In this document: positions 25,972 through 34,645 of the stretch, in pieces | How positions within the stretch are numbered: position 1 is the stretch's first letter | How the letters are laid out: each line of letters opens with the position of its first letter | Assembly: GCF_002736145.1 (NCBI RefSeq) | Contig: NZ_CP024160.1 | Location: 1,426,001-1,490,000 of the forward strand | Origin: Collinsella aerofaciens | GTDB lineage: Bacteria; Actinomycetota; Coriobacteriia; Coriobacteriales; Coriobacteriaceae | Reading direction: 5' to 3' | DNA length: 64,000 bases | Program-made: the position numbers and the translations under genes | Notes under the pieces: model-generated | Seen by the model: the letters and a program-made list of their open reading frames with translations, nothing else | Told to the model about the DNA's origin: nothing | The model's database searches: none

Positions 25972-26028
25972 CGGTGAAATAGGGGCTGATTGAAGCTCTG
26001 AGACCGCCAAACAGCCCCTATTTCACCG
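25972..26028. repeat. Inverted repeat with 17-bp perfect arms
   Basis: CGGTGAAATAGGGGCTG (25972-25988) and its exact reverse complement (26012-26028), loop 23 bases. It lies between the divergent tmk and zinc-ribbon genes, where a terminator is not expected. Confidence 0.75.
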
Positions 26029-26102
26029 TAACGTATGATGGGGAATTTTGGATGCTGGGTATAATCGTCGTATTGCATTGAAATATGGCGAAAGGAGTGG
26101 CA

Positions 26103-27086
26103 ATGTCTCGGTATTGCGCCTCGTGCGGCAAGCTTCTTGCAGATGATGCCAAGTTCTGCACCTCGTGCGGTGCACCCGTTGAGCAAACAGCCGCGAGCGA
26201 TAGCCAGCCCGCTTTTGAGCAGACCGGCTCCCTTGATACGCCGCAAGCCAAGGCGGACGACTCCCTCGCCTATAGCCCCGACCCCGCCGTAAGGACCGAG
26301 GCCGTCGAGACCACGCAGCGCATACCCGTCGCGAGCGGCTCGCCCCAACAGCAGCCGGCTCCCGCATACGCACCCGCTTCGCCACAGACCCCCGCTCCCA
26401 AAAAGAGCGGCACCGGGCCGCTTATCGCCGTTATCGTTGTGCTGGTGGCGATCATCATCGCCCTGGTCATCTTCTTTGCAATCAGACCGTTCGACAACGC
26501 CGCCACGCAGACGACTGCCGAGGTAGTTAAGCTGCACCATGACGTCGACGACGATGACCTAAAGCCTCTCGGCGATCCCAACAGTCTGTACGACGATGAT
26601 GACGATGACGACGAGGATGGCGGCGAAGCAACGCTCTCCGAGCAGAACCTCTACCGTCGCCTGAGCGAATACTACGACCTGCTCGAAGATCTCGACAGCC
26701 AGGTCCGTGGCTGCGCGCAGAACTTCAACGGCAACTATCTGGAAGAGGATCGAACCACCCGTCAAAATCTCGCCGACGTCGCCGAGCGCACGGAGGACAC
26801 CATCGAGCAGTATTACGACATCGTCGAGGACCTGGACGTCCCGACGAGCTCCAAGAACTACAGCTCCTGGAAGGACATCATCGCCCTGTACGACGACCTG
26901 GATCACCGCATTGACGCAATCTGTGATGCCTGGGAGATCAGCCTGAAATACGCCAAGCCTGCGGACCACAAGAATGAGATCGTGGCGCCGCTGTCGCGCG
27001 ACAACGTGGCGGGCACCAATGACAATAAGTACCGCCTAGACTTTGAGGAGCGCTATCCCGGCGCCAAGCCTGTCGAGGTGAACTAG
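26103..27086 (+). CDS. Zinc-ribbon membrane protein of unknown function
   Basis: A 327-residue protein. An N-terminal zinc ribbon (CASCGKLLADDAKFCTSCG), a Pro/Ala/Gln-rich linker, one membrane segment (about residues 106-128, LIAVIVVLVAIIIALVIFF), an Asp-run (DDDDDDDEDGG), and a helical extracytoplasmic domain. Start ATG 26103 with GGAG five bases upstream. Proteins of this layout are common in Actinobacteria and often unassigned; a sensory or cell-envelope role is a guess. Confidence 0.8.
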   Translation: MSRYCASCGKLLADDAKFCTSCGAPVEQTAASDSQPAFEQTGSLDTPQAKADDSLAYSPDPAVRTEAVETTQRIPVASGSPQQQPAPAYAPASPQTPAPKKSGTGPLIAVIVVLVAIIIALVIFFAIRPFDNAATQTTAEVVKLHHDVDDDDLKPLGDPNSLYDDDDDDDEDGGEATLSEQNLYRRLSEYYDLLEDLDSQVRGCAQNFNGNYLEEDRTTRQNLADVAERTEDTIEQYYDIVEDLDVPTSSKNYSSWKDIIALYDDLDHRIDAICDAWEISLKYAKPADHKNEIVAPLSRDNVAGTNDNKYRLDFEERYPGAKPVEVN

Positions 27087-27104
27087 CGCTTTGTCGTTCC
27101 CGAG

Positions 27105-27162
27105 CCGGCAGTTAGGGACGTTCCTAAACTGCCGGCAGAAAAGGAACGTCCCTAACTGCCGG
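27105..27162. repeat. Nested inverted repeat, CTGCCGGC class of the GGGGAC hairpin family
   Basis: Exact 20-bp arms at 27105-27124 and 27143-27162 (each with GGGACGTTCC or its complement), with a further CTGCCGGC arm between them. Same head and arm class as 61167-61199. Confidence 0.85.
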
Positions 27163-27164
27163 TC

Positions 27165-27204
27165 AAAAAACGAGCGAGGATCATGGGACCCTCGCTCGTT
27201 TTTT
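27165..27204. terminator. Bidirectional terminator between zinc-ribbon gene and topA
   Basis: AAAAAACGAGCGAGG / CCTCGCTCGTTTTTT, T runs on both strands; serves the converging genes. Confidence 0.92.
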
Positions 27205-27226
27205 GGGCACTGTTTCGACTGCGCCG

Positions 27227-29803
27227 TTACTTGTCGGCGGCTGCTTTCTTGGCAGTCGACTTCTTCGCGGTCGTCTTCTTGGCGGCAGTGGCTTTCTTAG
27301 CCGTGGTCTTCTTTGCCGTGCTCGCCTTAGTCGCGGTCTTGCGGCCGCGGGCGGGCTTCTTCTCCTTGGTCGGGCAGTCCATGTTGACGCAGATACGCCA
27401 CGGACCGCGCGCCGTGTTGACCACCACGATGGGGGCGCCGCACTCGGGACAGGTCTCGCCCGTCGCCTCGAGCTTGCCACGCGCCGGCAGCGGATAGCTC
27501 ACGCCGCAATCGTCATAGTTGGTGCAGCGGATAAAGCGCTTGCCGCTCTTTTCGCTCTTGTGCGCGATCAGGTCGCCATGGCGCCCTGCCTCGGCACACA
27601 CTTTGCACTCGCCCACCTTAAGGTCGGGCTCGTAGTTGGTGGGGCACGTCGGGTTCACGCAAATCTCGAAAGCCTTCTGGCGGAACGGCTGACACTTGAT
27701 GCGCGGCGCACCGCACTCGGGGCACACGGCGGCCTCGCCCTCGAGCGGGCTCACCTTGACGCCGCTCGGCACCGGATAGGTCACGTCGCAGTCGGGCCAG
27801 CCCATGCAGCCAATGAAGCTGCCGCGGGTCTTGGCGCTCGTCTTCATAACCAGGTCCTTGCCGCACTTGGGGCAGGCGCCCACGCGCGCATCGGCCGTGA
27901 CGGCGTCGCTGATGGCGTCGCCGAGCTCCTGCGTATGCTTGAGCAGCTCGTCGAGCACGCCGGCCAGCAGCGCACGCGAGTGCGTCACGACATGCTCTTC
28001 GGTGTCCTCGCCGCGCTCGACGCGAGTCATGTCGCCGTCGAGCTCGCTGGTCATATCGGGGCTCGTGATGCGCGGGGCAAACTGCGTCAGCGCGTCGATG
28101 ATGGCGATGCCCAGCTGGCTCGGCTCCACGGGATCGTTTTTGAGGTAGCGCACGGCGTACAGGCGCTCGATGATGCTCGCGCGCGTGGACTTGGTGCCCA
28201 GGCCGCGCTTTTCCATCTCCTGCACGAGCTTGCCCTGGCTGTAGCGCGCGGGCGGCTCGGTCTGCTTGGCCTCAAGCTTAATGTCGAACACGTCGACCGT
28301 GTCGCCCTGCTCCAGCGGCGGCATCTGCTCGTCGCGCTTGAGTCCGTACGGGTACGCCTCGCGGAAACCCGGGGTCACGAGCACGTCGCCCGAAGCCACG
28401 AACGGCTCGCCGTTGACGTCGAGCTCGAGCTTGGTGTTCTCGATGGTCGCGGGACCCATGAGCGTTGCCAGGAAGCGGCGGGCGATGAGGTCGTAAAGCT
28501 TGCGCTGGCCGCCGTCGAGCGTGGACGGATCGCCCTCGCCCGTGGGATAGATAGGCGGGTGGTCGGTGGTCTCGACCTTGCCGCGCGTGGGCTTCATGGG
28601 ACCGGCGAGCACCTTTTTGCACACGGGCGCCAACGCCGGGTTGATCTTTGCCAAGTCGCTCACCACGGCGCCCAGATCGAGCGTCGCGGGGTACACGGTG
28701 TTGTCGACACGCGGATAGCTGATGAGGCCCGCCATGTAGAGGGACTCGGCGATGCGCATCGTACGCGCAGGCGAGATGCCCTCGGCCGCGGCGGCAGCCT
28801 GCAGCGAGGTCGTCGCGAACGGCGTGGGCGGCTGTTGCTTACGCGAACGCTTGGTCACCGCGGCGACGGTTGCCGTCTTGGCGCCGTCGACGTGACCATA
28901 CGCCGTCTCGGCAGCATCCTTGTCGGTAAAACGTGCCGTCTTGTGGGCAATCTTAAAGCGATCGTCCTCGGCAGCGCCCTGCGCGGCACCCATGCCGCGA
29001 ATCTGCCAATAGTCCTCGGGCACAAACGCCATGCGCTCGCGCTCGCGCTCGACCACCAGGGCGAGCGTCGGCGTCTGCACGCGGCCGGCGGAGCGCACGT
29101 TGCCAAAGCCGCCAAACTTGGCGAGCGTCAGGTAGCGCGTGAGCACCGCGCCCCAGATAAGGTCGATGTGCTGACGGCTCTCGCCAGCGTCGGCCAGATT
29201 CTGGTCGAGCGAGACAAGATTGTCGAAGGCCTGCGTGATCTCGGCCTTGGTAAACGAAGAATACTGGGCGCGGGCAACCGGCAAGTCGGGCGCAACCTCG
29301 CGCACCTTGTTGAGGGCGTCCGAACCGATCAGCTCGCCCTCGCGATCGAAGTCCGTGGCGATGATGACGCTGTCGGACTTTTTAGCGAGGTTCTTGAGCG
29401 AACGAATGAGTTCTTTCTCGGCCGGCAGCTTAATGACGGGCGCCCAGGTGAGATAGGGCAGGCTCTCGAGCTTCCAGCCCTTGATGGAGATACCGTCGGC
29501 AAGAAACGGCTTGCGCTTGGTGTCGTAGGGCGGACGAGCCAGGCCATCGGGCATGTCGGCCGGCAGCATTTCGCCGTCCTCCGTGACCGAATACCAGCCC
29601 AGCTTTTTATCGAACAGCACGCTGTCGCAAAAATCGGGCGCCAGAATGTGACCGGCAAGGCCGATGGTCACGCACTCCTCGCCCTTCCACTCAAAACGGT
29701 AGATGGCGGTGTTGTACACCTTGTCCTTTTTGGGTTTGCCCGTGGACAGACGCTCGGCGATCTGACGCGCGGCGTCGTTTTTCTCGGCGATGATGAGCTT
29801 CAA
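27227..29803 (-). CDS. topA: DNA topoisomerase I, archaeal-type TopA with zinc ribbons and histone H1-like tail
   Basis: An 858-residue type IA topoisomerase. Toprim residues Glu7 and DFDRE (151-155), active-site Tyr363 in GLISYPRVDN. That motif matches archaeal TopA rather than the usual bacterial TYMRTDS. After the catalytic core come several four-cysteine zinc ribbons (CPKCGKDL...CMGWPDC; CPECGAP...CVNPTCP; CTNYDDC; CPECGAPIVVV) and a Lys/Ala/Thr-rich tail like histone H1 (AKKTTAKKATAAKKTT). Relaxes negative supercoils. Downstream of hypB. Confidence 0.93.
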   Translation of the reverse strand: MKLIIAEKNDAARQIAERLSTGKPKKDKVYNTAIYRFEWKGEECVTIGLAGHILAPDFCDSVLFDKKLGWYSVTEDGEMLPADMPDGLARPPYDTKRKPFLADGISIKGWKLESLPYLTWAPVIKLPAEKELIRSLKNLAKKSDSVIIATDFDREGELIGSDALNKVREVAPDLPVARAQYSSFTKAEITQAFDNLVSLDQNLADAGESRQHIDLIWGAVLTRYLTLAKFGGFGNVRSAGRVQTPTLALVVERERERMAFVPEDYWQIRGMGAAQGAAEDDRFKIAHKTARFTDKDAAETAYGHVDGAKTATVAAVTKRSRKQQPPTPFATTSLQAAAAAEGISPARTMRIAESLYMAGLISYPRVDNTVYPATLDLGAVVSDLAKINPALAPVCKKVLAGPMKPTRGKVETTDHPPIYPTGEGDPSTLDGGQRKLYDLIARRFLATLMGPATIENTKLELDVNGEPFVASGDVLVTPGFREAYPYGLKRDEQMPPLEQGDTVDVFDIKLEAKQTEPPARYSQGKLVQEMEKRGLGTKSTRASIIERLYAVRYLKNDPVEPSQLGIAIIDALTQFAPRITSPDMTSELDGDMTRVERGEDTEEHVVTHSRALLAGVLDELLKHTQELGDAISDAVTADARVGACPKCGKDLVMKTSAKTRGSFIGCMGWPDCDVTYPVPSGVKVSPLEGEAAVCPECGAPRIKCQPFRQKAFEICVNPTCPTNYEPDLKVGECKVCAEAGRHGDLIAHKSEKSGKRFIRCTNYDDCGVSYPLPARGKLEATGETCPECGAPIVVVNTARGPWRICVNMDCPTKEKKPARGRKTATKASTAKKTTAKKATAAKKTTAKKSTAKKAAADK

Positions 29804-29857
29804 AAGAGGCTCCTATCTCGTGTCTCTGCGGCTACACCCGCCCGTGTGGCGGCCGAT

Positions 29858-30541
29858 TTACGCCCTTGCTTGCTCGATCTGCCCGATGAGCCAATCGCAC
29901 CAGGCATCCATGCCCTCGCCCTTGCGCGCGCTCACGGCAAACCGCGGCGCCTGCGGATTGAGGTCATCGAGTGTCTTAGTATACCTATCCATGTCAAAAT
30001 CGAAAGCCGGGGCCACATCGACCTTGTTGAGCAGCTGTGCGCCGGCGTGCTGGAAGATGCCCGGATACTTGATGGGCTTGTCGTCGCCCTCGGGCACCGA
30101 GAGGATCATGATGGACAGGTTCTCGCCCAGGTCAAAGTCGACCGGGCAGACCAGGTTACCCACATTTTCGATAAAGATGACGTCGATGTTCTCCAGACCG
30201 ACGGCGTGGTCGAAGGCGTCGACGGCCTCCATGACCATGTTGCCCTCGAGGTGGCACAGGCCGCCCGTGTTGATCTGGATGGCGGGCATGCCGGCTTCCT
30301 TCATGGTGATGGCGTCGACATCCGAGGCGATATCGCCCTCGATGACGGCACAGCGCAGGCCGGCTTTGTCACGCAGACGCTCGTTGGTACCCAGAATCGT
30401 GGTGGTCTTGCCCGAACCGGGGCTCGACAAGACGTTGATCACGTAGGTGCCTGTCTCATTAAATCGCTGACGCAGCTGATCTGCCAGGCGCTCGTTGCGC
30501 GACAGGATCGGCGACGCGATATCAATCGTTTTCTCGGCCAT
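29858..30541 (-). CDS. hypB: Hydrogenase nickel incorporation GTPase HypB
   Basis: A 227-residue GTPase with P-loop SSPGSGKTT (residues 39-47), EGDIASDVDA switch region, NTGGLCHLEGNM and ENVGNLVCP nickel/zinc-site motifs. Works with HypA to load nickel into [NiFe]-hydrogenase. Lacks the N-terminal His-rich nickel store of some relatives. AAGGAG lies eight bases before ATG 30541. Confidence 0.95.
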   Translation of the reverse strand: MAEKTIDIASPILSRNERLADQLRQRFNETGTYVINVLSSPGSGKTTTILGTNERLRDKAGLRCAVIEGDIASDVDAITMKEAGMPAIQINTGGLCHLEGNMVMEAVDAFDHAVGLENIDVIFIENVGNLVCPVDFDLGENLSIMILSVPEGDDKPIKYPGIFQHAGAQLLNKVDVAPAFDFDMDRYTKTLDDLNPQAPRFAVSARKGEGMDAWCDWLIGQIEQARA

Positions 30542-30596
30542 ACTTAGCGCTCCTTACTTTGGCCCCTTTATACCCCATCACCAGATGGCTAGCGGG

Positions 30597-30953
30597 CTAA
30601 TCGTCGGGGGTTTCGATTTCGATACTTGCGATATCGAGCTCGCGGCCGTGCAGTAGGCGCACGTTGGCACCACCACACTGGGGACAGCGACAGTGGAAGC
30701 GATCGTGGTCGAAAACCTCGCCGCAGTCCAGACACTCGCTTTGTGGATGGACCTCCTCCACGGCAAGCTCGCAGCCGCGCGTGAGCGGGTCCTCGTCGCG
30801 AAATGTCTCCCACGCAAAGTCGAGCGCCTCGCGCACGACCTCGGTCATATCCCCGATACGCAGCGTAACCAAAACAGCGCGCGAGGCCCCCGCCCCACGC
30901 GCCGCGCGAATCACTGTATCGAGTATGCCGTTGACAATGCCAACCTCGTGCAT
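30597..30953 (-). CDS. hypA: Hydrogenase nickel incorporation protein HypA
   Basis: A 118-residue metallochaperone. N-terminal MHE nickel motif and zinc site CLDC (residues 74-77) plus CPQC (91-94). Six bases after tatC, 55 bases before hypB. Hydrogenase structural genes are not in this window, so HypAB may act on a hydrogenase encoded elsewhere. Confidence 0.94.
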   Translation of the reverse strand: MHEVGIVNGILDTVIRAARGAGASRAVLVTLRIGDMTEVVREALDFAWETFRDEDPLTRGCELAVEEVHPQSECLDCGEVFDHDRFHCRCPQCGGANVRLLHGRELDIASIEIETPDD

Positions 30954-30959
30954 ACCGAT

Positions 30960-31751
30960 TTACTCCTCGTCGTCCTCGTCGTCCGAGAACAGGTCCAGAC
31001 GGCTCACGAACAGGCCCTCCTTGCCCTCGCGCGCGGTAATGACCACGCGAGCGATGGCGAGCGAAATCTCGTAGAGCGAGAGCAGGGCGCCATACATGAG
31101 ACCCAGCGTAACGGGCGAGCCGTCGGGCGTGATCACAGCCGAGCCCACGAGCAGGCCAACGTATACGTAACGCCAGGCGCTGCGGAAGGCCGCATAGGAC
31201 ACGATGTGGAAAACGGACAGGTAGAAGATGATGAGCGGCAGCTCAAACGCCACACCAAAGCCGATCATAAAGAGCAGCTCCATGTTGACGTAGTTCTCCA
31301 GATCGGGCAGCGCCGTAGCGACAGCCGAGGTCTCGCCGATGAGCCACTCAAAGCCCGCCGGGATGATGATGAAGTAGCAGAAGATGGCACCCAGGAAGAA
31401 CAGCACCGTCGAGGCGAGCACCGTGGGCACAACCCACTTGCGCTCGTTGGGGCGCAGTGCCGGCAGGAAAAATGCCAGGATCTGCCAGATGATCATGGGC
31501 GTGCACATGACCACGGCCATCTTGATGGCCAGCGAGAAGCGCAGGCCAAAACCGCCGAGCGTGGTGGTGATGTAGAACTTACCGTCCGGCACAAAGGAGC
31601 GGATGGGGTCTTCCAAGATGTCGAGCACCACGGGTGTGGCGAAATACAGCACGATAGCGGCGGCAAACACCGACACGACCACGATGGTCAGGCGGCGACG
31701 AAGCTCTCCCAGGTGATCGAAGAGCGGCATACGCGCAGGTCCGATAGGCAT
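30960..31751 (-). CDS. tatC: Sec-independent protein translocase TatC
   Basis: A 263-residue polytopic membrane protein with six expected segments; the MPLFDHLGELRRRL start matches the conserved TatC N-terminus. Receptor for twin-arginine signal peptides. The start shares one base (31751) with the tatA stop (TAATG overlap), so they are coupled. Hydrogenases are common Tat cargo, which fits the hyp neighbours. Confidence 0.95.
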   Translation of the reverse strand: MPIGPARMPLFDHLGELRRRLTIVVVSVFAAAIVLYFATPVVLDILEDPIRSFVPDGKFYITTTLGGFGLRFSLAIKMAVVMCTPMIIWQILAFFLPALRPNERKWVVPTVLASTVLFFLGAIFCYFIIIPAGFEWLIGETSAVATALPDLENYVNMELLFMIGFGVAFELPLIIFYLSVFHIVSYAAFRSAWRYVYVGLLVGSAVITPDGSPVTLGLMYGALLSLYEISLAIARVVITAREGKEGLFVSRLDLFSDDEDDEE

Positions 31752-32329
31752 TACTCATCGCCTCCCTTCGGGGCGTCGGCGGCAGCAGCGTCGTCCTCGG
31801 CCTCGAGCTCGCGAGCGAGCTGGTCGACGACGGCCTTGCGCTTGCGGGGACGACGGGCGTAGAGGTCAGCCGTCGTGGGCTCTGCCGGCTCGGGCTCGGG
31901 CTCCGGCTCTGCAGCAGGCTCGGGCTCGACGGCATCAGCAGCAGCAGGCTCTGTACCCTCGGCCTCATCAACAGCACCTTCGCCCTCAGCAGCACCCTCG
32001 CTCGCGGCCTTCTCGGCAGCAAGACGAGCGCGACGCTCGGCAAAGGTCTCCTTCTTGGCGGGCGCTGCCGCCTCGGCGGCATCCTCGTCCGCATCGGAAT
32101 CGTCGTCGGTCGCAGCGGCCTTCTTGGGCTTGACCGGGGCCGACGCGGCCTCGCTCACCGGATCGATAATCTCGGACTGAACAACGGCCGTCATCTTTTC
32201 CTGCGTCTCGCGGAACTGACGGATGGCACGGCCGATCGTGCGGCCCATCTGCGGGAGCTTATCCGGGCCAAACAGCAAAAAGCCGAAGACCACGATGATC
32301 GCGAGCTCACCCTCTCCAATACCAAACAC
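31751..32329 (-). CDS. tatA: Twin-arginine translocase TatA/TatB-like subunit
   Basis: A 192-residue protein from GTG 32329 (GGAGG five bases upstream), giving FGIGEGELAIIVVFGFLLFG, the single membrane segment, and the FGPDKLPQMGRTIG amphipathic helix. The remainder is a long acidic/Ala/Pro-rich tail (EPEPEPEPAEP) much longer than E. coli TatA. An ATG two bases upstream is out of frame. Whether it functions as TatA or TatB is not decidable; no second homologue is present nearby. Confidence 0.9.
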   Translation of the reverse strand: MFGIGEGELAIIVVFGFLLFGPDKLPQMGRTIGRAIRQFRETQEKMTAVVQSEIIDPVSEAASAPVKPKKAAATDDDSDADEDAAEAAAPAKKETFAERRARLAAEKAASEGAAEGEGAVDEAEGTEPAAADAVEPEPAAEPEPEPEPAEPTTADLYARRPRKRKAVVDQLARELEAEDDAAAADAPKGGDE

Positions 32330-32482
32330 ACATACCTCCAAGGCTCGATGTGAGTCGAGCCCGCACCGCGCCATTCGGCCGGAACTCGTCTATTCATTCG
32401 GTCAAGTATAGCGCCCGGACGCCAAAACGTCCGAGCGCATCACAAACATATGCCAAACGGCACGCCCTTTTGGGGGCAAAGA

Positions 32483-32797
32483 TTATGCAGCGGTGATCGA
32501 AATCTCCTGGTCGACACCCAACAGCAGAACCACGCGCATCACCGGGGGCTGCACATTGGTGCAGCTAAAGCGCTTGCCGTGGTCGGCCGCGTGGTGCGCG
32601 GCGCCCACGAGCACGCCAATGCCCGTCGAATCGATGTAGCTCACCTGGGCAAAATTGAGCTCAACGGCCTCAGTGGGCTGCTCGAGCGCCAGGTCGATGG
32701 CATTGCGCAGGCTATCGGCGTTAGAGATATCGATCTCACCGGTCACCATAATGGTGTAGAGCTCTGGCGTGGGGTTGGTGGAAATACCCAAATCCAT
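32483..32797 (-). CDS. STAS-domain anti-anti-sigma factor-like protein
   Basis: A 104-residue single STAS domain with the phosphorylatable Ser57 in VSYIDSTGIGVLV. Members bind switch kinases/anti-sigma factors (SpoIIAA, RsbV). No kinase or sigma gene is adjacent, so the partner must be elsewhere. ATG 32797. Confidence 0.88.
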   Translation of the reverse strand: MDLGISTNPTPELYTIMVTGEIDISNADSLRNAIDLALEQPTEAVELNFAQVSYIDSTGIGVLVGAAHHAADHGKRFSCTNVQPPVMRVVLLLGVDQEISITAA

Positions 32798-32848
32798 GTA
32801 TACGCTCCTTTACGTATCGAAAGTGCGGATAGTACGGGAAGCCGCGCG

Positions 32849-34153
32849 TTAGGCGCGCTCGGCACGCGCAAGCTCGGCAGCGACAAGCTTAACGGCCAGC
32901 ACCAGCACATCGAGCGCGGCCTCCAGGTCCTCGACCGTGGGATAGCTCGGCGCGATGCGGATGTTGGTGTCGCGCGGGTCCTTGCCATAGGGCCAGGTGG
33001 CACCGGCCGGCGTGAGTTTGACGCCCAGGTCGGCGCAAAGCGCGGCGACCTTTTGGGCCGAGCCCTCGGGACCATCGAAGCTTACAAAGTAGCCGCCGCG
33101 GGGGTGCGTCCAAGTGGCGCAGCCCGTGTCGCCCAAGCCCTCGGTGAGCTTGCGCTCGACGGCCTCAAAGCGCGGGCGCAAGAACTCGGCATGCTTTTTC
33201 ATGTGCTCCTTGACCGCCTCGATGGTGGGAAGGAAACGCACGTGGCGCAGCTGGTTGAGCTTGTCGGCGCTGATAAGGCCTGCCTTCAGGCGCTTGGAGA
33301 ACTCGGCGATGACCGCGGGGCTCGCACCGATAAAGCCGATGCCGGCGCCCGGGAAGGTGATCTTGGACGTCGAGGCAAATGCCACCACACGGTCCTCAGT
33401 GCCCGCCGCGCGAGCGAGGTCGAAGATGTTGGCAAGCTCGTCGGTCTCGTCGTACAGGTCGTGCACGCAATAGGCGTTGTCCCAGAAGATGCGGAAATCG
33501 GGCGCGGCCGTGGACATCTCGACCAGGCGGCGCACGGTGTCCTCGCTAAAGGTAATGCCCGTAGGGTTGGAATACTTGGGCACGCACCAGATGCCCTTGA
33601 TGGAGTCGTCGGCGGCAACCAGGCGCTCGACCTCGTCCATGTCGGGGCCGTTGTCGGTCATCGCGACGGGAACGTTCTCGATACCCAGATCGGCGGTAAT
33701 GCCAAAGTGGCGATCGTAGCCAGGAACGGGGCACAGGAACTTGACCTTCTTGCCGTCGTGCGCTGCCTCGTAAGCCTCCCAAGGGTCGCTGCCGCACGAA
33801 CCGCAACGCCAGAACATGCCGGCGATATCGTGCTCGATCAGCAGGCTCGACGAGCCCAGCACGAGCGTCTGCTCGGCAGGGCAACCCAGGAACTCCCCCG
33901 CTAGTTTGCGTGCCGAGGGAATGCCCTCAAAGCAGCCGTAGTTGGAACAATCGACGTCGCCGTCGTGCAGATCGGCATCGGCATTGAGGATATCGAGCAT
34001 GGGTCGAGAGATGTCCACCTGGGAGGGCGACGGCTTGCCGCGGGCCATGTCGAGCGCCAGGCCCTTGGCCTTGACCTCGGCGGCCTCGGCTTTGAGCGCC
34101 TCGATGGCGGCATCGAGTTCGGTGGTTTCCATCTTCTGGTAGATCGTCTGCAT
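32849..34153 (-). CDS. Class I aminotransferase, aspartate-aminotransferase-like (subgroup Ic type)
   Basis: A 434-residue PLP enzyme. PLP-lysine in AFASTSKITFPGAGIGF, substrate Arg in TNIRIAPSYP, NPTG in PKYSNPTGITF. The layout (MDMARGKPSP start, SNYGCFEGIPSAR) resembles the subgroup Ic aspartate aminotransferases known from Corynebacterium rather than AspC. Likely transaminates aspartate with 2-oxoglutarate. Single gene. Confidence 0.85.
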   Translation of the reverse strand: MQTIYQKMETTELDAAIEALKAEAAEVKAKGLALDMARGKPSPSQVDISRPMLDILNADADLHDGDVDCSNYGCFEGIPSARKLAGEFLGCPAEQTLVLGSSSLLIEHDIAGMFWRCGSCGSDPWEAYEAAHDGKKVKFLCPVPGYDRHFGITADLGIENVPVAMTDNGPDMDEVERLVAADDSIKGIWCVPKYSNPTGITFSEDTVRRLVEMSTAAPDFRIFWDNAYCVHDLYDETDELANIFDLARAAGTEDRVVAFASTSKITFPGAGIGFIGASPAVIAEFSKRLKAGLISADKLNQLRHVRFLPTIEAVKEHMKKHAEFLRPRFEAVERKLTEGLGDTGCATWTHPRGGYFVSFDGPEGSAQKVAALCADLGVKLTPAGATWPYGKDPRDTNIRIAPSYPTVEDLEAALDVLVLAVKLVAAELARAERA

Positions 34154-34303
34154 GGGGTGCGACCTTTCGCGAAGCGGTACGTTGCAGTTCGTCTAAGTAT
34201 AGACCGCCACCGCCGCAACGGTATGAAGCCGTGATAGATTAAGTTCATCGCAATGAATTACGAATCGCCGCGCATGCCGGCGTGGGGCGCCCAAGGAGGC
34301 ACT

Positions 34304-34558
34304 ATGGAGTACGGATCGTTTCAGGCCGAGGAATTCGGCGACCTGCAGCGCCTGGTCGACGGACTGTTTTACGACCGCCACGCCATCGACCGCCTGGATC
34401 TGATCGTACAGGCCGAAATCTTAGACCTGGCGCCCGACCTCATGGAGATCGTGAACCTTTTGCCGCCCGGCTATTACGACCGCCAGTCACTTTGTGATCA
34501 GCTCAACTCCGCCTTAGCCGCCCACGGCTGGGGCGCCGTCTACGGCACCGTGGAATAG
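34304..34558 (+). CDS. Small conserved-looking protein of unknown function
   Basis: An 84-residue soluble, acidic protein starting MEYGSFQAEEFGDLQRL. The start is ATG 34304 because AAGGAGG lies four bases upstream. GC codon pattern is like its neighbours, so it is a real gene. Family not recognised. Ends at the bidirectional terminator 34591-34628. Confidence 0.7.
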   Translation: MEYGSFQAEEFGDLQRLVDGLFYDRHAIDRLDLIVQAEILDLAPDLMEIVNLLPPGYYDRQSLCDQLNSALAAHGWGAVYGTVE

Positions 34559-34561
34559 CCC

Positions 34562-34590
34562 TAGTCATTTAAGAACGTCCCCAATGACTA
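34562..34590. repeat. GGGGAC-family hairpin, AATGACTA class
   Basis: TAGTCATT ... AATGACTA arms flank AAGAACGTCCCC (complement GGGGACGTTCTT). Near-identical to 58670-58698. Confidence 0.8.
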
Positions 34591-34628
34591 AAAACGCCGC
34601 TTGTGATGGTGTTCACAGGCGGCGTTTT
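34591..34628. terminator. Bidirectional terminator between the small gene and nhaA
   Basis: AAAACGCCGCTTGTGA / TCACAGGCGGCGTTTT, A/T runs on both sides, between converging genes. Confidence 0.88.
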
Positions 34629-34645
34629 CAAACTTGTATGTGCTT

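Noticed and set aside
27203-30547. Very long open frame on the plus strand opposite topA-hypB
   Set aside because: It is a mirror of high-GC coding on the minus strand; no family features, while the minus strand encodes complete TopA and HypB.
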